Source of the DNA: Lingula anatina
Lineage: Eukaryota > Brachiopoda > Lingulata > Lingulida > Lingulidae
Assembly (NCBI RefSeq): GCF_001039355.2
Contig: NW_019775406.1
Location: 1 to 48,489, forward strand
Length of the DNA: 48,489 bases
Direction of reading: 5' to 3'
The notes under the pieces are model-generated. The model was not told the DNA's origin. It worked only from the letters and a program-made list of their open reading frames with translations, and searched no databases. Each line of letters begins with the position of its first letter. Position 1 is the first letter of the stretch. The position numbers were made by a program, and so were the translations under genes. Of this stretch, positions 42,508 to 48,489 are shown piece after piece.

Positions 42508-45500
42508 GCATTGTGGGGAAAAATATTACAGGTAGCCGGATATGTTTTCAAACTGCAATGTTTCAACCTTCATATCATTGAGGTTTTGGGTCTTTGCCAT
42601 ACTACTGGTACATTTACTTAAGACCACTTATTCTCAGGACTCAGGAGACAAGGCCCTTGCTTTCTTTGGAATTCTTCTATAGATTAATATCACCTGGTAC
42701 ATGTACTGTACATGTAGTTGAGACCCCCTCCTTCACACAACAGTTTGCCTCGAAGGCATTAAATTTATATATCTAGCACTAACCAAAACACCTTAGGTAG
42801 TATTATGACATCTTAATAAGGTACTAATTTTAATGCAATAAATGGCAGCAGCAGAATCTGATCAGGAGAAAGACCTGTTCACCTGCGCTGCAACCAGGGC
42901 CTTTTTTACCGCAAATGTTTCTTGCATATTTTGGGCTATGGTGGCGCAATGCATCAATGAATCCAATGGTATAGTAATAAAGTGCCCATGTTCATGCTAA
43001 GCTATCGAAAGATATAAATACTTACATATACCCATTCCGCCGAAATTATAATTCGGCAAATGACTTGCCAATGAAAAAATTATTTTCCTTTACCTCGATT
43101 CTGGGCACTGTAGGTGGCGCTCATCCAAGACACGACACGCAAAGATGCGCAGAGGAGCCCGAATGCATCAGGTGTGAATGAGAGCACACTGAAGAGTGCA
43201 ATAAAATACTGTACGTGATGATTGTGGGCACACCGTAAGCACCGTAAACCGTAACTGTACTTCGAACAAATTTGTAAAAAATATGAACATGTCCAGTTGT
43301 TTTGGTAAATTTTCTGAAAATGTGCCTGTCTGATGCTTTGCACCTATCTTTTAATGCGAGTCAAAAGAATTGCAGATGGTTTTAAAAATATACATTTTAT
43401 AAAATTCAGTCTAATATCTGTGATAAAGTTACAGATCCCACTGAAATTACAATCCGAAACTTGAAAGACGAATTTTACCCGTTTTCCTTTTTATGCGTCT
43501 TTTAGCCTCACAACATATAAAACTTGCTATTCTTTTGTTTGTTTCTTTTTTTACTTATATGAATTTCTTTGACTAATCTTGCTATGACTAATCTTGCTAG
43601 TTGAAAGCAGTTTTGGTCATTTTAATAAGTAAGTTAAGGTTGAGGGTATCCGGGCAAACTATCTTAATTAGCGCATTAAAAATATTATTTGGATTCAATT
43701 GTCATCTTATAACGAATGACTACGCATAATCGTGGTTTTCCGAGCCTACAGCAGGTAAAGTAGTCTAAACAATCTGTTCACTGCGCTAGGAAGCTAAAAA
43801 GGCTGTGTAAGCAACATATGTTATTTTCCATCTCACCCGCTTATTATGAGTCTATTATAACGCGTTCATCTTGTTTTCAATACCCTCCTTGAGACTGAAA
43901 AAATATGCAAACAGAAAAAAATATTTGGAGAACTACCGATTATAGTTTGATAAGGATTGGCGGAAGTAGTTATAGTTAGTTCTTTTATAAGTAGACAATG
44001 TTTATACGACCGCAGAAAACCTACATTTCATGTAAAGGTATAAAACAACTAATTGCATGGCTTTAGGGTATGCACTATAAAGTAGATCATAAACAAAAAT
44101 AGGCAATGGACTGTAAAGTGGCAAATGTTTCTTAATTATTGCGGTAAAGAAGGTACAATGAGCCCCAAAAGTGAACTTGTTTGACTAGCGAATCAAAACC
44201 ATTATCTGAATAGTGTAATCCCACCTTACACTTAATGACATCTCAGGCGTCCAGGTTTAAATGTTTTTCTAAAAAGAGAAGCAAACCACCTATATTTATT
44301 TAATGAATTCTGAAGTCGAATAATGATATATATTCGTCTATACTTTATGGTCTACTGTATACCTCTTGGAAATGGTGACCTTTTTTTTCTTTTAACATTC
44401 TTAACAGCTCGTTTTGCGTTGTTTAGACTGGGTTTTAACGAAATAGTGCATTTTAATATCCAGTGCAGTTCCTTTTTTATTTACAGCAGCAAAAATGTAA
44501 TCACCAACGTGTGAAGTAAAATAAATTACTTGAACCGCCAAGACTTCTTTCTTTTTTGTGTATTTCGTTCCCTTCGAGCGCTTGGATATTCTTCCCAAGA
44601 GGTGCCGCTTAACCTCAAGGAGCCAGTTGGTTTTATATATGATGGTATAGCATTGTTGCATTTGAGAGGCTATTTAAATATTCCAAGTACGGATTACGCC
44701 GATGAGTGGAAAATGGGATGTAAGATCCCGCTCATTTCTCAGCTTTATTGAAGACAAGTGATCTTCAGATTTGTTGATTACGCACCGAGTTCCATTAGAT
44801 AAGCCATCTATTGCAAACTCTCTGCGTTGAAGGCACGTTCCCACCGCAGAAAATATAAACAGCTGTGTGAAACTTCATCAGAAAATTCACGCACATAGTT
44901 ATAAAGTCTGATCACTCCAAAAGCTTACGCCTCTTACTAAATTTGTTTTCGGTGTTTGATGCTAACTTAACATTTTTCTATAGAGATATCCTTTGTTTTT
45001 ATCAAACTGCACCAAATGAAGCATGTGCTCTTTAAAGTTCAAACTTCATGAGACGTGCCTCGTCTGTACAGTCACTCTGAGAGGCCGCAAGAATTTTCTG
45101 CCACTTAAGAACAAAATAAGTACCTCTCACACGACAAGTACTTCCCCATGCTGTGTTTCTGATAACCACCTCCTTCATATTTCTTACTCGCTTTTCCTCT
45201 TACTTTTAGCATTTTTTTTCTTTTTTTATTCAATTTTTTTTTTTATCAGAGCCCTTTTCTTTCGTAGATTTCTAACTAATTCTCCGAAAAATACTTGTAG
45301 ACTGGAAATCTTTGGGAACTTACTTTTAGTTAAAATTCAATTCTATACTTTATACAGAGAAGAAATATATACGATTATATATTTTTAGAATGTCAAAGCA
45401 GAAACCAGGCTGACACGCGGTGGAATAAAAAACACCAACGTCAAAATATTGAGTAAAGAAAACGAATTATTATGGCCACAACTAAAACTATTAACAAAAT

Positions 45501-45950
45501 AGGCGTAACGAAAAAAATCCAACAGAAAGAAATGAATTTGTGTAGGATTTAAATAAACATCTGTGGGGGATATCTGATACCCTCGTAAGACCGGCAATAT
45601 AATAATAACCCAACAAAAATTGAACTTTATAAATCTACCTAAAATAATCAAAATTTGAACAAGTTAAACAGTTACAATGACTAAGTCAAGTGGTCAAGCA
45701 ACAAAAGCAGAAAACCATGGGCACCACCTGTGAAGCGTTACTGGTGCGTTGAAAAATTTAAATAGAGAAAACAGCATCACAATTTATCGTAAACAATTCT
45801 CACAACATATACTCTTTTATGCAATCATTTATGAATAACGGCGTAAATGGAATGGAAGAAAATAATACAATAGAGAACCTGAGACCTGTTGATTTAAGCG
45901 TGGTTCATGTAGTTGTATAGTCTACGACATTTTGCTTTGTATCCGTTGTT
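42508..45950. other. upstream non-coding region
   Basis: No exon can be supported. A minus-strand TATA-like ATATATAAAA (44,631-44,640) is followed by somewhat more GC-rich sequence (about 44,530-44,630), a possible UNC79 leader start. Pyrimidine-rich runs lie at 45,208-45,247. Both strands carry open frames at 44,401-44,751 that overlap each other, which argues against coding. Confidence 0.3.
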
Positions 45951-45959
45951 TATAGTCCC

Positions 45960-46196
45960 AAATCTCGGATCAGACTCATAAGTTTGGCAGCTAGAGTAGC
46001 GTTGACCCCTTCTCTACGTCACAGAAGTGACGAGCAGAATCACGGACCACTTCAACGAAAGAAACAGAAGAAACAGAAACCCAGTCAACGAATCTTGGCA
46101 TCTGGCTGAAAATGTCCACAAAGAACAGTCATTTAATCCAGAAGAGACATTTGGAACCTTAGCCAGAGACTAAAGAAGAAGCCGAAAACGAACCAG
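45960..46196 (+). other. candidate non-coding first exon on the plus strand
   Basis: Relative to its surroundings this stretch is richer in GC and strongly purine-rich (GAAAGAAACAGAAGAAACAG), and it ends at a good donor, AACCAG|GTATAT. It holds an inverted CRE-like repeat, CGTCAC-AGAA-GTGACG (46,017-46,032). The longest ATG frame is very short. It could be a leader exon of a gene to the right. Weak evidence. Confidence 0.25.
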
Positions 46197-46199
46197 GTA

Positions 46200-48489
46200 T
46201 ATAGTTACTGCGAACCCCATCAAGTGTTCTTTTAAAACAGCTAATGTACCTTAAGCAAAAATAATAGTGAGTGATAAACGAAGAGTATTTTGGTCTCAAA
46301 GAGTCGAGATGATCTTTAATACAAATTTCTCAGAAATTTTGATTTTTCAATTGTTTCATTAATTTATCTAGAATAATATTTGAAATAATTAAAACAATAA
46401 GCGTAAATATGCAATGTCTACCATAATAGAATAAAACTTAATTCTTTGACTTCAAAGCTTGATGAGATTCTTAATGCATTTGAGAAAAAGTTATTTGACG
46501 TTTTCATGGCTGTTCTGCAAACCATGTACGATGATTGACAAAATAACTCAACACGAATGTTACTGTAAATAAACATAACGCAAACATTATTCAAGGTAAA
46601 ATCGCAATATCAACCCCTCCATGAAGTTACGAAATCAAAGGTTTGTTTAAAAAGAAAACTAGTAATAACGTAAAATAACGTAAAATGTCTGTAACACTGT
46701 TCACTATACAATGTTAGGTCACTATCAACTTAGTCACGTACCGACTGCAAATTCCACTATACTAATGTAAGAATAGCAATCCGTTACGACACATAAATAA
46801 TGCAAAATTTACCTGTTACATCACGGATTATTTCAGCTGCGGTAACATGTAATTACATTTTACAATTGAATCGATTTCAAGCAGGTATATGCAATTCTGT
46901 GATTAAGGTACAGCATTTTCTAACGCAGGTTTTCAGAAATACGTACAACAAAACGTTTTTACACAGTTAAGTGGTTGATTGAATTGAACTATAGTTACAA
47001 TGTATATCTAAGTTGCTGGAGTTTTAATGATGGAATTTGATTAATTATTGCCATTTATAATAGACGTAAGAGAAACGGAAGCCCTACGTGCTCTAGAAAT
47101 AAGCAAACTGGATGATGCGGCACTTTATTCATATGCAGTACTTTAATCAAACCACTCCCTTCTATTCCCCAACCTAAATAAACGCCGAAGGAGGAAACAC
47201 AACACTAATAAAATATAAATACCTGACGATTACATAACCCTTTATATGACAGAGGTTAAATCTCAACACTCATTTCGATCAATGTGTGACTCAATTTAAA
47301 AAGCAAATAGGGGCTGGTATGGTCTGGAGTCAGTGAAGTCATCTGCTCTAGAGGCAACCCAAAATTAATTAATCATGAGCGTTACTGACCTGGGTGGCTT
47401 GGGCATCTATCAGCTTATAAAAACATCCCTTGAGGAATAATTTCACACCACCTTGAGTAGCCAGAAATCATAGCCGACAGATACTGTTCAATACGTACAA
47501 GTAAATAAAATATATTTCGAAGGACCGTTGAACTTAGAGAAATATAAGACAAGCCAGAAGAATTATAGATTTCATGTTCACTGTAATATACAAGGAGATG
47601 TCGCTATAGGCAAAGGATTATTAGGCTATTACGTGCAAATAAAACACGCTCTGAATACCGAAATCTCTTACAAGTTGAACTTATCCAGGGCTGAATAGGT
47701 AGTGTCTAACTGCTCCCGGGGCTGTTATTTGTCACCCATCTAGTCATATTCCGTAAACGCAGCAGAACTCCACCATAAGAGCTATCAGCGTTTAAAAAGT
47801 TGCCGTAATAATGCTGCTGTCACAAATAATAGAATATTACAATAATTATGAACAATTCAAAAGTAGTACATTTGTTACATTTCATAAAAAGGTATTAAAC
47901 GAAAAGAAGCTTCTAGTTGAATAGAAATATCGATGACAAACGCATTTCATTACTTTAGAAGTCATTCAAATAATATCTTGTAGTTCGCAAGACAGTAAAA
48001 GGCGATCGCCACACACTCTTCTTTCTTTAGTTTTAGAGCTCGAAGCCGACTATCAGATTTAAACATGGATGTGACAATAACCTCTTTTTGGCTATTGGCG
48101 AATTTAAGAAGAATACGCGCACTTGTATAGTAGAATCCACAAACAAATGTACCATCTCTGGGCGTTCCGTCAACAGCAAATTTTTAAAACAAATGGTTTC
48201 TCGCAAAATTATAAATGATCAAAAAAATATATATATATAGGGAATGCGCATAATACCACTAACCATGGTTGAAAAGTATAACTGTCATCTTATAAGCGTC
48301 ACATGTACCAGAATTATCTGATGAAGTAAGAACGTTCTATAGCATTCTTTCGTAACATAAGCACCTTAGTTCTTTTCCATACTAGTGTACTAAGCACACA
48401 GGGGCGCGGTATATTTGGATTAATCATAAAGGTTGTTAACAACTCTTTGTATTTAGTATCCCTACGTCCGCTTTATGTAATCACATATA
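46200..48489. other. intergenic DNA, mostly featureless
   Basis: Apart from the TATA-like site, I see no exon, repeat array or element. A short (AT)n run is at 48,225-48,238. Confidence 0.4.
47416..47423 (+). promoter_or_regulatory. candidate TATA box
   Basis: TATAAAAA lies in a locally more complex stretch (47,300-47,470) after CTGACCTGGGTGGC, with a possible start about 30 bases on. No downstream coding sequence is visible in the window. Confidence 0.25.

Noticed and set aside
44401-44751. Overlapping open frames of 86 and 73 codons on opposite strands
   Set aside because: No recognisable domain, no splice context, and mutual overlap; probably chance in a less AT-rich patch.
45023-45388. 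121-codon plus-strand open frame
   Set aside because: Its middle is a poly-pyrimidine run giving Phe/Leu repeats; low complexity, no family resemblance.

Overview
The window is AT-rich, intron-dense animal genomic DNA. Two protein-coding genes can be reconstructed exon by exon, both on the minus strand and arranged head to tail. The gene content is metazoan-specific. The AT-rich introns, the recurring acatgtac motifs and a tandem-repeat-bearing non-autonomous transposon suggest a lophotrochozoan, most likely a bivalve mollusc. This placement is an inference, not a proof. No rRNA, tRNA, CRISPR array or prokaryotic feature was seen.

Region 1 (31-9,618, perhaps to 10,443, minus): a WDR27-like WD40 beta-propeller gene. 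I could join 23 coding exons with matching splice phases into one 894-codon frame plus a stop codon. Its last exon ends inside the window; its first coding exon is uncertain. Region 2 (about 9,750-12,170) is the short intergenic stretch, containing a small hairpin element and the 3' untranslated region of the next gene.

Region 3 (12,171-41,671, minus): the orthologue of UNC79, the large scaffold subunit of the neuronal NALCN sodium-leak channel complex. About 53 coding exons give roughly 2,610 residues, close to the known family length. Both the start (exon 1 gives seven codons) and the stop are present. The chain is in phase except at two places: a one-base deficit inside a conserved exon at about 36,345, and an unresolved join between 25,429 and 28,953. 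The 5' leader is spliced and carries a 25-codon upstream ORF.

Region 4 (about 41,850-48,489) has no coding sequence I can support. It holds a 457-bp foldback transposon flanked by a perfect 10-bp direct repeat, lying just upstream of the first UNC79 exon seen. It also holds weak candidates for promoters and for a non-coding first exon on the plus strand.

The introns hold the mobile DNA. A ~2.16-kb element with 14-bp terminal inverted repeats sits in one UNC79 intron; it contains five 146-bp units, each with a nuclear-receptor DR1-like site, organised in a 591-bp higher-order duplication. A 226-bp copy of its right end lies 9 kb away, immediately after the single N of the window. The two genes have no obvious functional link; WDR27 is a poorly understood propeller protein and UNC79 acts at the neuronal plasma membrane.
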